Shown here: positions 33,399 through 42,151 of the stretch, piece after piece
Position numbering within the stretch: position 1 is the first letter of the stretch
Layout of the letters: each line of letters opens with the position of its first letter
Source of the DNA: Synoicihabitans lomoniglobus
GTDB lineage: Bacteria; Verrucomicrobiota; Verrucomicrobiia; Opitutales; Opitutaceae
DNA length: 64,000 bases
Reading direction: 5' to 3'
Assembly (NCBI RefSeq): GCF_029023725.1
Contig: NZ_CP119075.1
Location: 2,661,501 to 2,725,500 of the forward strand
Position numbers and translations under genes: made by a program
The notes under the pieces: generated by a model
Told to the model about the DNA's origin: nothing
What the model saw: only the letters and a program-made list of their open reading frames with translations
Database searches by the model: none

Positions 33399-33750
33399 CG
33401 CCAAACTAGGAGGCAGCAGCCCGCACTTCGCAACTCACGAAGCCTGAGTAAAGACGCCCATGGTCGCCCGCCCCTTGTCAGCGGCCAGGGTCGTCGCGAA
33501 CTCGCTCAGCAGCTGAAACGCTGCGTTAGCGCGATACTCGCGACACATCGAACGGATGCACCATCCAAGTTTTGGGATCGACCCGCAGCAGATACATAGG
33601 GTGGCGCAAATAAATGAGAAACTCTCACGACATATGAACCCTTTCGCCCGCTTTCGACGCTTTGAATGTGAGGCCACGCTTCGATTTGGCCGCACTTGGT
33701 CAAACGGCACGAGCCTCAGTTCCAATCACGTTTCAACGACACTCCCTCTC
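33399..33750. other. Intergenic region with a possible broken gene
   Basis: About 350 bases between tspO and the PEP-CTERM gene. Its left half contains two protein-like fragments on the leftward strand in different frames (33435-33597). The right half holds the leader of the PEP-CTERM gene and shows no hairpin or repeat I can support. Confidence 0.5.
33435..33597 (-). pseudogene. Possible frameshifted small gene
   Basis: Reading leftward from ATG 33597, a frame gives MYLLRVDPKTWMVHPFDVSR and then stops, while a second frame beginning at the same point continues ANAAFQLLSEFATTLAADKG and ends RATMGVFTQAS at 33435. Joined by one frame change they make one smooth peptide of about 53 residues. 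I know no family. It may be a recently broken gene or chance. Confidence 0.3.
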
Positions 33751-34371
33751 ATGTTTCGACTCACATTCAAGTTCCTCTCGCTCTCTCTCGCCCTCAACGT
33801 TGGCGCAATTTCACTGGCGGCGCAGTCGATCACCTCGGCGGTTTGGAACACGGCCACCACCGGCACCATTGGCACGACTGATATCACGATTTCGGGCTTG
33901 GTGGGTTCGGGATTTTTCGAGGCCGATCTCACCACGTCCGACTTTTCATTCGCCCCTCAATCAGCCACCGAACAAACAGTTTCCTTTGACACTCTATCCG
34001 ATTGGACCGTCACGCTTTCCGAGCCGGGTGACCTCTACCTCTACGCGATTTGGTGGAGAGGATATGAATGGGAGTTTGATCACGAATTCAGCGTCGTTTC
34101 CGGACTCACCAATATCAACATGCCGACATCGAGTTCATTTCAAACCACTGGCGGCTGGGGCAATGGTATCCTGCTCTTTGAAAACGTCAGCAGCCTGACG
34201 CTTTCGACTTCAAATTCCGATAATAGCGGTCAGGTCATGACCTTCGGACTGGCGACAGCCAGCGCTGTGCCGGAGCCCTCCTCTTATGGTTTGTTGGCGG
34301 GTGCCGCCATGGGCTTGGTGGGAATGACGCGTCGCCGCAAATTGCGGTCACCTCAGGCTGAGGCGGTTTAA
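33751..34371 (+). CDS. PEP-CTERM sorting domain protein
   Basis: The 206-residue protein has a signal peptide (MFRLTFKFLSLSLALNVGAISLAAQ) and a C-terminal sorting signal: AVPEPSSYGLLAGAAMGLVGMTRRRK, made of the PEP motif, a hydrophobic helix and an Arg/Lys end. Proteins of this kind are exported, cut and anchored by exosortase, usually together with exopolysaccharide. The middle is Ser/Thr-rich and beta-like (TATTGTIGTTDITISGL), with no enzyme motif. ATG 33751 was chosen because it begins the signal peptide. No exosortase gene is in this window, so the enzyme must be elsewhere. Confidence 0.9.
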   Translation: MFRLTFKFLSLSLALNVGAISLAAQSITSAVWNTATTGTIGTTDITISGLVGSGFFEADLTTSDFSFAPQSATEQTVSFDTLSDWTVTLSEPGDLYLYAIWWRGYEWEFDHEFSVVSGLTNINMPTSSSFQTTGGWGNGILLFENVSSLTLSTSNSDNSGQVMTFGLATASAVPEPSSYGLLAGAAMGLVGMTRRRKLRSPQAEAV

Positions 34372-34514
34372 GGATCGCGCTTCAGGTTTACGGTTCGGCC
34401 GTTGGTATCACGCGGCTTGAACCGGAAACCGAATGCCAGATTGGCGGTCAGCGTTGGTTAAGCGACGTCCCCACTCCGGGAACCTCGTGGCCCTTTCCCT
34501 GACTTCTTATCACC

Positions 34515-34901
34515 ATGCATTCGATAACTCGCACCGATTCCGACCGTCTCGCCATCCTGCTGCAGGGCAAATTTGACGCCGATGAAATGGACGACGTGCT
34601 GAGCGTTTTCGTCACCAAGAGCGTCGGTATGCAGGACGGCAAACTGCTGATCCACGCGAACGATTACCAAATGCCCACATTCGAAGCCATGCGCCTCGAG
34701 TTATCACGATTGTCAGAGTTGATGCCGGTCATCCATCGCTTCAGTCGTGTGGCGGTCATCGCCGAAAAAGCGTGGGTGAGAAAAATGAGCGAGTGGGAGG
34801 GGGCCGTGATCCCGGACTTGGAAATCAAAGCTTTCGAACCGACTGCAACGGTAGACGCCGAAAACTGGCTCGGGGCGCGCGAATCATCCCCCTCCCAATA
34901 A
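34515..34901 (+). CDS. SpoIIAA-like STAS-fold protein
   Basis: The 128-residue protein matches the SpoIIAA-like family (STAS/CRAL-TRIO-like fold): an N-terminal strand LAILLQGKFDADEMDDVL, then LLIHANDYQMPTFEAMRLEL, and FSRVAVIAEKAWVRKMSEWEG near 78-98. The family is widely distributed and its role is unclear; the fold can bind a small lipid or take part in signalling. No anti-sigma partner is near. It lies between the PEP-CTERM gene and the DUF5069-type gene, each separated by over 100 bases. Confidence 0.8.
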   Translation: MHSITRTDSDRLAILLQGKFDADEMDDVLSVFVTKSVGMQDGKLLIHANDYQMPTFEAMRLELSRLSELMPVIHRFSRVAVIAEKAWVRKMSEWEGAVIPDLEIKAFEPTATVDAENWLGARESSPSQ

Positions 34902-35034
34902 CCCGACCCAGTGTTCCGGCGTGCGCCGCCGCGCAGGATTCGGCTGGCGAGATCGGCACTCGGTCCCGGCCAATTCAACGAAAACTGATCGGGCGTTTTG
35001 CGTCCGGCGCGGAGCTGTTCTAGCATCCGCGCTG

Positions 35035-35577
35035 ATGACGCCTTCCCACTTCAATTTTCCCAACCAATTCCGCACGCTCTACGACAAGGCAGTCGTGCTC
35101 TACCGCTCCGGCCAACGCGGCGCGGAAAACTACTTTAACGCCGATGAATCCGCCTGGCTGTCCGCCAACGGACTGACCGCCCAGACGATCTACGACTACG
35201 CGGAGGACGACGTGAGCGAGGGCACCCCGGGGTTTGCCCACGCTGCCGCGATCGAATCCGTCCGCCGGGACTACTTTTTCAATGTGCAGCAAGCGGTTGC
35301 CTCCACCGTCGTGGCCGACGCGTCCAGCTGGCCGGGCAAGTCCGAGACCCTCGAGGGCATCACGTGGCTTCCCCGCATCCTGCCCAAGGCCCGCGCCAAA
35401 CTGCGCGGCGAGCTACCCGCATCGATGATGTATTGCTGCGGCGGTGACCGTCACTTTTTCCGCACGCACGACATCAATCCCGCCGAGTTTCTCAATTTGA
35501 TCTGGCGCTGCGGTGACGATGACGCCGCCATCGCCGCCTGGGTCAAAGCTCGCTCCCGCGCTCCGGTCGAAGTTTGA
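35035..35577 (+). CDS. DUF5069-type protein
   Basis: The 180-residue protein has a C-terminal part typical of DUF5069: [20 protein letters not shown] (about 104-123), then [24 protein letters not shown] and [13 protein letters not shown]. The first 90 residues include [19 protein letters not shown] and [11 protein letters not shown]. The family is found mainly in Verrucomicrobiota and allied groups and has no known role. ATG 35035 gives a natural start; the upstream frame is open but basic and non-conserved. It ends 79 bases before the iorA-like gene. Confidence 0.75.
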   Translation: MTPSHFNFPNQFRTLYDKAVVLYRSGQRGAENYFNADESAWLSANGLTAQTIYDYAEDDVSEGTPGFAHAAAIESVRRDYFFNVQQAVASTVVADASSWPGKSETLEGITWLPRILPKARAKLRGELPASMMYCCGGDRHFFRTHDINPAEFLNLIWRCGDDDAAIAAWVKARSRAPVEV

Positions 35578-35656
35578 CCGTCCACCGGGCGTTGACCCGG
35601 AATCGCTTTTCTCTCCTCATCATCCCCGTTCCGCAGTCCCTCAACAGTTCCCCGCC

Positions 35657-36133
35657 ATGAGCAACTATACCCTGAAGGTGAACGGTCAGAACCTGACCGT
35701 CGACGCCGCCCCTGATACACCCCTGCTGTGGGTGTTACGCGATCATCTGAATCTTGTCGGCACCAAGTATGGTTGCGGCATGGGACTTTGCGGGGCCTGC
35801 ACCGTGCACCTCAATGGTGAGGCCGTGCGCTCGTGCCAATTGCCCGTTTCCACCATTGGAGCCCGGGGCATCACCACCATCGAGGGACTTGATCCCGACG
35901 GCGTCAGCGCCGTCAAAGAGGCATGGAACGAGGTCGACGTGCCACAGTGCGGTTACTGCCAATCCGGTCAGATCATGAGCGCGGCCGCTTTGCTCACGAG
36001 TAATCCCGAACCGACCGACTCCGACATCGACTCGGCCATGGTCGGCAACATCTGCCGATGCGGCACCTACGTGCGGATTCGCCAAGCCATTCACCTCGCC
36101 GCCGAAAAAGCCGCGATGAAAGCCAACGCCTGA
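35657..36133 (+). CDS. (2Fe-2S)-binding subunit of a molybdenum hydroxylase, IorA-like
   Basis: The 158-residue protein holds both iron-sulfur clusters of this enzyme class: [20 protein letters not shown] (about 36-55) with the plant-type 2Fe-2S ligands, and [17 protein letters not shown] with [12 protein letters not shown] (about 96-150). It passes electrons from the molybdopterin subunit encoded next, after a 16-base gap. No signal peptide is present; it would be carried out of the cell by the Tat signal of its partner. The length is that of isoquinoline 1-oxidoreductase alpha subunits. No FAD subunit gene is nearby, as is normal for this two-subunit type. Confidence 0.93.
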   Translation: MSNYTLKVNGQNLTVDAAPDTPLLWVLRDHLNLVGTKYGCGMGLCGACTVHLNGEAVRSCQLPVSTIGARGITTIEGLDPDGVSAVKEAWNEVDVPQCGYCQSGQIMSAAALLTSNPEPTDSDIDSAMVGNICRCGTYVRIRQAIHLAAEKAAMKANA

Positions 36134-36149
36134 CCCGGAGCCGCCGACC

Positions 36150-38390
36150 ATGAAAACCGAATACGCCGCCTCCTCGCTCCCCACCGTCAGTCGCCGTGGT
36201 TTCATCAAAGCCACCGGCGCCGCCTATGCCGGACTGAGCTTGGGCATCATGCTCGCTCCCCGCGCCCATGCCGCCGACCCCAACCCCGCCTTTCCCGCCC
36301 CCGGTGACGATGATTTCGCGCCCAACTTTCACCTGCGTATCAGTCCCGATAGCACGGTAACCATTGTCTCGCAAAACCCCGAGTGTGGCCAAGGCATCAA
36401 GACGGCCCTGCCTCTGCTCATCGCCGAGGAACTCGAAGTCGACTGGGCCAGCGTGCAGGTAACTCAGGCCGGTCTCGACAATCGCTACAATCGCCAGATT
36501 GCCGGCGGCTCCGGTGCCACGCCGGCGCACTTTATGGAATTTCGCCAACTCGGCGCCACGGCCAAGGCGATGCTCATCACCGCCGCCGCCCAGAAGTGGG
36601 ACGTGCCCGTTTCGGAGTGCCATGCGACGTCGAACGAAGTGCACCACGCCGGCACCGCGCGTGCGCTCGGCTACGGTGAACTGGTCGCAATCGCCGCGAC
36701 ATTGCCCGTGCCGGAAGCCGAACAAGCCCCGCTCAAATCGCCGAGCAGTTTCAAGATACTCGGTCGCCGCATTCCCGGGGTCGACAATCACGCCATGTTT
36801 GCCGGCCAGCCCCTCTTCGGCATCGACCAGACGCTCCCCGACATGGTCCACGCGACCTATATCAAATGCCCTTCGTTTGGGGGCAAAGTGAAGTCGGCCA
36901 ATCTCGACGTCATCAAACGCCAACCCGGCGTGACCGATGCGTTCGTGCTCGAAGGCAATGGCAAGATCGACGAATTCCCCGCCGGCGTGGCAATCCTCGG
37001 TCGGGACACGTGGTCGGTGTTGAAGGCCGCCCGCGCCCTGTTCGTCGATTGGGATATCCCCACCAATGTGGCGGCTCAAAGCACCGACGATTTTCAGGCC
37101 CGCGCGGCCACGTTGTCGACCGGGCCCGCGCAGAAAAATCTCCGCACCGACGGCGATGTTGATCAGGCGTTCCTCAACGCCGCGCACACGGTCGAGTCGT
37201 ATTACAGTTATCCCTACGCGTCTCACGCCAACCTCGAGCCGCAAAACTGCACCGCCATTGTCACGGCAGACCGCGCCGAGATCTGGGCACCGACGCAATT
37301 GCCCAGCTGGGGTCGTGGTCTGATCGCGGGCAACCTCGGCGTGCCCGAGGAAAACATCTTCATCCACATGACGCGGATCGGCGGTGGGTTCGGCCGCCGC
37401 CTCATCAGTGACTACATGGTGCAATGCGCCGCCATCGCGCAAAAAGCCGGCGTGCCGGTCAAGATGACCTGGAGTCGCGAGGAGGACATGCAGCACGACC
37501 ACTACCGCGCCGCTGGCTGGCACCGTTTCAAAGGCGGGGTCGACGGCGGTGGCAAACTCGTCACCTGGCAGGATCACTTTGTCACCCTCGGGGTGCAAAG
37601 CGACGAAGACACCGGACGCGGCGCGGGCATGAATTCCGACGAATTCCCCTGTCGCTTCGTGCCCCACTTCAAACTCGATCAATCCCTCATCAACACCGAT
37701 GTGCCCATGGGGTGGTGGCGGGCCCCCGGCTCGTGTGCCATCGCATTCGCCACGCAATCCTTTCTCGACGAGCTCGCTCACGCCGCCGCGGCCGATCCGG
37801 TGGAGTTCAAAGTCAACCTGCTGGGCTCCGAGGCCCAACCCTCGGCCAACGACGGCGGGCCCGAATACCACGGCGGACGCATGGCGACGGTGGTCAAGCT
37901 CGCGGCGGAAAAAATCAACTGGGGCGCAGAGCTGCCCAGGGGTGAAGGACTCGGCGTGGCATTTCACTTCAGCCACCTCGGCTACGTCGCCGTCGGTGCG
38001 CACGTGGTTGTCACCAAATCCGGTTCTCTCACCATCAAGAAGACAGTGGCAGCCGTCGATTGCGGCGAGACGATCATCAATCTCAGTGGCGCGGAAAACC
38101 AATGTCAGGGTTCGATCGTCGATGCCATTTCGACCGCGCTCGGCCTGGAAATCACGGTCGCAAACGGCGCGGTGCAGCAGTCGAATTTCCACGACTACCC
38201 GCTGCTGCGCATGCCCGGCACGCCGGCCGAAGTGGAAGTGCATTTTCACTCCACGCCCTTCCCCACCACCGGCCTCGGCGAACCCGTCTTCCCGCCCGTC
38301 GCGCCCGCCATCGGCAACGCCATCTTCGCCGCCACCGGCAAACGCGTTCGCAGCATGCCGTTCAACAAAGCCGATCTCAGCTGGAGCTAA
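36150..38390 (+). CDS. Molybdopterin-binding subunit of an aldehyde/isoquinoline oxidoreductase, IorB-like
   Basis: The 746-residue protein has a twin-arginine signal (TVSRRGFIKATGAAYAGLSLG, residues 12-32), so it works folded in the periplasm. It belongs to the xanthine dehydrogenase superfamily: IGGGFGRRLISDYM (about 410-423) binds the cofactor, RAPGSCAIAFATQSFLDELA follows, and GLGEPVFPPVAPAIGNAIF near the end carries the catalytic Glu. The neighbouring 2Fe-2S subunit completes the enzyme; a membrane cytochrome or c-type electron acceptor is not seen here. The substrate (aldehyde or N-heterocycle) is not readable. Two REP-like elements lie just downstream. Confidence 0.93.
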   Translation: MKTEYAASSLPTVSRRGFIKATGAAYAGLSLGIMLAPRAHAADPNPAFPAPGDDDFAPNFHLRISPDSTVTIVSQNPECGQGIKTALPLLIAEELEVDWASVQVTQAGLDNRYNRQIAGGSGATPAHFMEFRQLGATAKAMLITAAAQKWDVPVSECHATSNEVHHAGTARALGYGELVAIAATLPVPEAEQAPLKSPSSFKILGRRIPGVDNHAMFAGQPLFGIDQTLPDMVHATYIKCPSFGGKVKSANLDVIKRQPGVTDAFVLEGNGKIDEFPAGVAILGRDTWSVLKAARALFVDWDIPTNVAAQSTDDFQARAATLSTGPAQKNLRTDGDVDQAFLNAAHTVESYYSYPYASHANLEPQNCTAIVTADRAEIWAPTQLPSWGRGLIAGNLGVPEENIFIHMTRIGGGFGRRLISDYMVQCAAIAQKAGVPVKMTWSREEDMQHDHYRAAGWHRFKGGVDGGGKLVTWQDHFVTLGVQSDEDTGRGAGMNSDEFPCRFVPHFKLDQSLINTDVPMGWWRAPGSCAIAFATQSFLDELAHAAAADPVEFKVNLLGSEAQPSANDGGPEYHGGRMATVVKLAAEKINWGAELPRGEGLGVAFHFSHLGYVAVGAHVVVTKSGSLTIKKTVAAVDCGETIINLSGAENQCQGSIVDAISTALGLEITVANGAVQQSNFHDYPLLRMPGTPAEVEVHFHSTPFPTTGLGEPVFPPVAPAIGNAIFAATGKRVRSMPFNKADLSWS

Positions 38391-38396
38391 CGGAAA

Positions 38397-38419
38397 GCGC
38401 CTGCAAGCAGGCGGTCTAC
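38397..38419 (-). repeat. REP-like element, reverse member of a pair
   Basis: Read leftward: GTAGACCGCCTGCTTGCAGG then CGC. Stem GCCTGC/GCAGGC with loop TT. It starts 6 bases after the IorB-like gene stop. Confidence 0.65.
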
Positions 38420-38430
38420 CCGGTAACGAC

Positions 38431-38455
38431 GTAGGCCGCGAGCTCGCTCGCGCTC
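38431..38455 (+). repeat. REP-like element, forward member of a pair
   Basis: Identical to the 25-base element at 20654. With the reverse element 11 bases before it, it forms a head-to-head pair between the ends of two convergent genes. Confidence 0.8.
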
Positions 38456-38487
38456 GGCGCTGCCACAGGCAAGAGGTCCCGCTCGCT

Positions 38488-39867
38488 TTACCGCCACACT
38501 TCGCGACCAAAATCCCAACCGGCGCGCGCTGGTTCGCGGATCATCTCGCCGAGGTCGTCGTGGTTGGTGATCTCCATCGTGGCGGCGTTGTATTCAATAT
38601 CGCGCCCGGTGCGTTGAGCCAGCACACCCACGTGAGCCATCTCCGTAAGCGCTGCCGCGTAGTCAAAGTTGGAGCCCGGTAATGGGCCCTCGCCCTTGAT
38701 GGCGCGAATCCACTCCTGAAAGGGGCCACCTTTCACCCGCGCAATGGTCTTGGCCGGCGGCGCCTGACGAAAATCGTTCCACAGCTCTGTATTCAATAAT
38801 CGGGGACTGTCGGGCCGAGCGCCGGTCATGAGCGTATGCTTGTCGCCAATCATCACCATGCCGCGACGAGGCACCGCCATGTCGGCCGGCCACTCTGGAA
38901 TTAATTTCGGATCAGGAGCTGCACCGCCGTCATACCAATGCAGTTTCACGGGCGGCTTGCTGCCCCGCGCCGGAAATTCAAAGACGAGATGGGACGAACG
39001 CGGACAAAATGTCTCGTGCACGGTATCGATTGCCGCCACCGAAACGCGCTCCGGCATGCCCAAATCCAACGCCCAGAACGGCGCATCCAACGTATGACAC
39101 GCCCAGTCACCGAGTTCACCACAACCGAAGTCCCACCATCCGCGCCACGTTAACGGCGTGTATTGCGCAGAGTAGTCACGACGAGCCACGGGGCCCAACC
39201 ACAGATCGTAATCGAGCGCCGTGGGCACCGGACGAGTCGCCGGTGGAAACGATTCCGGCATGCGGAAATACGGTCCGTCAAAGTTGGGGCCATCGAACCA
39301 CGCGTGCACTTCGCGCACGTCGCCAATCACATCGGCGTCATACCATTCCTTCACGAGACGAATTCCCTCCGTGGTGTGCCCTTGATTGCCCATTTGGGTG
39401 ATCACGTCGTAGTAATGGGCGGCCTTTTGCAGGGTGCGCGCCTGCCAAATATTGTGCGTGAGCGGCTTTTGCACAAAGACGGGTTTGCCCATCGATATCG
39501 CCAGATAGGCCGCCGCGAAATGATGATGGTCCGGCGTCGAAATCACCACGGCATCGAGCTGGTGCTCAAGGCGCTCCAGCATATCCCGGTAGTCTCGAAA
39601 ACGGCGGGCGTCCGGATAGGCCGCATACGTGCCAGCAGCGCGATCCTCATCGACGTCGCAAAACGCGACATAGTTTTCCCCGCGGCATCCATCCAGAGCC
39701 TGGTTCACCACTCCACCGGCTCCGATGAAACCAACGTTAAGACGATGCAGGGCCGATGGGCCGGAACTTCCGGTGGCAAAACGCGGCAGCATCGAACCGG
39801 CGGCCACCATGGCACCGGTTTTCAGAAAGGTGCGCCGCGAGGAGGGGTTTAGCGCAGGGGTAATCAC
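38488..39867 (-). CDS. Tat-exported Gfo/Idh/MocA family oxidoreductase
   Basis: The 459-residue protein has a Tat signal (NPSSRRTFLKTGAMVAAGSML, residues 7-27) and an NAD(P)-binding domain starting RLNVGFIGAGGVVNQALDG. VISTPDHHHFAAAYLAISMGKPVFVQKPL (about 108-136) is the family's EKP-type region with Gln instead of Glu (QKP). The C-terminal domain includes WWDFGCGELGDWACHTLDAPFWAL, a pattern of the secreted branch common in Planctomycetes and Verrucomicrobiota. Such exported enzymes probably use a tightly held NADP and act on sugars outside the cytoplasm. The start is GTG 39867. It stands alone, convergent with the IorB-like gene. Confidence 0.9.
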   Translation of the reverse strand: MITPALNPSSRRTFLKTGAMVAAGSMLPRFATGSSGPSALHRLNVGFIGAGGVVNQALDGCRGENYVAFCDVDEDRAAGTYAAYPDARRFRDYRDMLERLEHQLDAVVISTPDHHHFAAAYLAISMGKPVFVQKPLTHNIWQARTLQKAAHYYDVITQMGNQGHTTEGIRLVKEWYDADVIGDVREVHAWFDGPNFDGPYFRMPESFPPATRPVPTALDYDLWLGPVARRDYSAQYTPLTWRGWWDFGCGELGDWACHTLDAPFWALDLGMPERVSVAAIDTVHETFCPRSSHLVFEFPARGSKPPVKLHWYDGGAAPDPKLIPEWPADMAVPRRGMVMIGDKHTLMTGARPDSPRLLNTELWNDFRQAPPAKTIARVKGGPFQEWIRAIKGEGPLPGSNFDYAAALTEMAHVGVLAQRTGRDIEYNAATMEITNHDDLGEMIREPARAGWDFGREVWR

Positions 39868-39948
39868 GGGGTCGAACTCTGCCCCTTCCAGCCAGAAACG
39901 CGATCAAACACCGTGTGGGTTGAGGCAGAAAGATTGCCCGTTAACTTT

Positions 39949-42135
39949 CTAAAACAAACTCCCCTGCTCTTCCGGTCCGGTCAGTTTGGTCGCATCGAGA
40001 AACGGCTCGTAGCGCTTCACCCAGTCGTCGAGTTTTTTGAGGTAATACTTGGGGTCGTAGGCCGCCATCATCGGATCGTAGGCGTCCAGCGCCCGCGCTC
40101 GCTGCCAGTCGCTGGTTTGGCCCTTTTGCCGCGGCAAAATATAGTAGCTGATGCGGTCGCCCATACTCGGACGCGGGGTCATTTGCAGCGCGACTTCGGC
40201 GGACGCCCGGCGCGGCTTACCGCCCGTGGCAATGAACTTTTCGTAGGTGTCCGGATTCTGACTCAAGATCTCCGTTTTGGCCAATTCCTGCACCGGCGTT
40301 TTCAGAGCGGGAATCTCGTCGCGGAATCGAACCACGAGGTCCGAAGGCGATTCGCCGCCCACGCCGAGCAGGTGTGAAATCAGGCTATCGCTGAGTCGTT
40401 TCAGATAAGGTTCGATGCCGCGGGAACGCAGCGCGCTACCCTTGAGCGTGATGCGCTCGCCATCGTAGAGCGCGTAGTTCTTGGCCTTGTAGCAGAACAT
40501 CGACTCGTAGCGGCCGTCGTATTCCAGCTCGATGCCTGCGGGCAGGATCGCCGCGGCTTTGGCCAACAGCTCCTCCGGCCGGTCAAAATACTCCGGAGTG
40601 GAAAGATAGATTCCATCGGTATCGGCCTCGAGAATCGTCGCGCCCTGGCGACTGAGTTCTTCAATCAGCGCTTGCAGCAAATCGCGGCCGCGTTGGGTGA
40701 CTTCCGCCGCCAACTCTCCGTCGCCAAAACGAGCGCCGGAAAATCCCAAATAACCGTAGAACGAGTTGATCAGAATCTTGAAGCTCGCCTGCCGGGCATC
40801 GGCCTCGGCGCGTTCCTCGGCGCTCTCCGCCGAGCGGGCGAGTTGTTTGTAGCGCAGCCGGTATTCGCGCAGTTGTTTGAGCAGCGGGATGAACACGCCC
40901 AGCGCGTCGTTCTTGGGATTGCGCCCGATGTGCAGCAGCAAACTCGGATACAGCGAAGCGACGTCGAAGTGCAGCACATGCTTGAACACGCCTTCCTGAA
41001 AACTCCGGGTGTAACCGCCCTCAAACGGCTTGACTTCGGGCGGAGCTGGAGTCGACCGCCCGGCGTGATAGTAGTGTTCCTGAAACAGCAGATCGATCTT
41101 GCCGGTGGTCCCGCGCAGCGTGGCTTCCTGCAAGGTGATCGGGAAGGTGCGAACCTGTTCGAAATACGTGGGCAACAGGCGATCGGCGATGCCTTTGGTT
41201 TCACGCAGGTCATCGGCCAAATAGGCGAGAAACGTGGCGCGGTCCGACGCGTAGGCATCCTGGATCTTGTTGCCCGCGATGTAGGTGCGGTCACTGCCAT
41301 CGACAGAGGTGATACCAAAATGGACCGCCACATCCTTGAGCCCGAACGCCGTGAGTTCACGGGTCGTGATGTCGTAAAGCTGCACCAGCAGAAACGTATC
41401 CACGACGGTGCGACCAGGGAGATCGCAACGGGGAAAATCGATCCACCGTTCCGCGACTTTGAGACGACTGCGTCGAAAGTTTGCCCGCTGGCCAAACCGC
41501 CCCCACGCGCACGGCACTTTGAGCCGCTTGGCCCGGAGCCGCAGGAAATCGAAATCAAATTTGAAAATGTTGTGACCCTCGATCGTATCGGGATCCTCTT
41601 CCGCCAGCACCGCATTGAGCTCTGCGAGCATCGCCTTCTCCGCCGCATCCGTGGGCTCCGCCAATACCAACGTGCGGTCGCGATCGCCAAAGCGCAGGCC
41701 GATGGCGAGCACGCGATCGTCCGGCAAGGTCGCGTCGCTGAAACCGTTGCCGCTGGAGGCGGTTTCGATGTCGAGTTGACACCGGCGCAGCTCCGCAAAA
41801 CTCACGTCGGCAAACAACCGTTGGCGGGTCTCCAGCAAGTGCTGACTCTCCAACGGGCGCACGCCGTCAACCGCCACCGCACCGCGCAATCGTTTAATCA
41901 ACGCATCATAGGCATCCAAGGATGGAGGTCGGGCCAACCACATGAAAGCGCCGTCGCCGGTGAGCTTTTGCAAGGGCACACCATCGAGTAACTCCGCGGC
42001 TGGTTCGGCGTCCAACCAGGCAAATGGCTGCAGGGCGACCTCGCTTTCGACGCAAACACCGTCGGCCGTCGCGCGATGGGCCAAATGAACCTGCCCTGCC
42101 CGATCGACCCAGATCCCGCAGAGTGCGTCCGCCAT
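39949..42135 (-). CDS. Family B DNA polymerase (Pol II-like)
   Basis: The 728-residue enzyme has the proofreading nuclease motifs LDIETASS (Asp122, Glu124), EGHNIFKFDFDFL (about 185-197) and YLADDLRETKGIADRLL, and the polymerase motifs FDVASLYPS (motif A, about 397), LINSFYGYLG (motif B, about 458) and EADTDGIYLS (motif C, about 510). All catalytic acids are kept. It ends with the five residues QGSLF, which fits a beta-clamp binding tail of the QxxLF type as in E. coli Pol II. It is a little shorter than E. coli Pol II (783). Role: replication restart or damage tolerance, by analogy. It is followed 16 bases upstream by a small membrane protein gene in the same direction. Confidence 0.93.
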   Translation of the reverse strand: MADALCGIWVDRAGQVHLAHRATADGVCVESEVALQPFAWLDAEPAAELLDGVPLQKLTGDGAFMWLARPPSLDAYDALIKRLRGAVAVDGVRPLESQHLLETRQRLFADVSFAELRRCQLDIETASSGNGFSDATLPDDRVLAIGLRFGDRDRTLVLAEPTDAAEKAMLAELNAVLAEEDPDTIEGHNIFKFDFDFLRLRAKRLKVPCAWGRFGQRANFRRSRLKVAERWIDFPRCDLPGRTVVDTFLLVQLYDITTRELTAFGLKDVAVHFGITSVDGSDRTYIAGNKIQDAYASDRATFLAYLADDLRETKGIADRLLPTYFEQVRTFPITLQEATLRGTTGKIDLLFQEHYYHAGRSTPAPPEVKPFEGGYTRSFQEGVFKHVLHFDVASLYPSLLLHIGRNPKNDALGVFIPLLKQLREYRLRYKQLARSAESAEERAEADARQASFKILINSFYGYLGFSGARFGDGELAAEVTQRGRDLLQALIEELSRQGATILEADTDGIYLSTPEYFDRPEELLAKAAAILPAGIELEYDGRYESMFCYKAKNYALYDGERITLKGSALRSRGIEPYLKRLSDSLISHLLGVGGESPSDLVVRFRDEIPALKTPVQELAKTEILSQNPDTYEKFIATGGKPRRASAEVALQMTPRPSMGDRISYYILPRQKGQTSDWQRARALDAYDPMMAAYDPKYYLKKLDDWVKRYEPFLDATKLTGPEEQGSLF

Positions 42136-42151
42136 CAGCTGTGGGCTCCGT

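Noticed and set aside
35994..38510. 838-codon leftward open frame opposite the IorB-like gene
   Set aside because: Peptide is Arg/Gly/His-rich without motifs; the opposite strand has a complete Tat signal and cofactor blocks.
40672..41991. 439-codon rightward open frame opposite the DNA polymerase gene
   Set aside because: No motif, composition of a shadow; the polymerase is certain.
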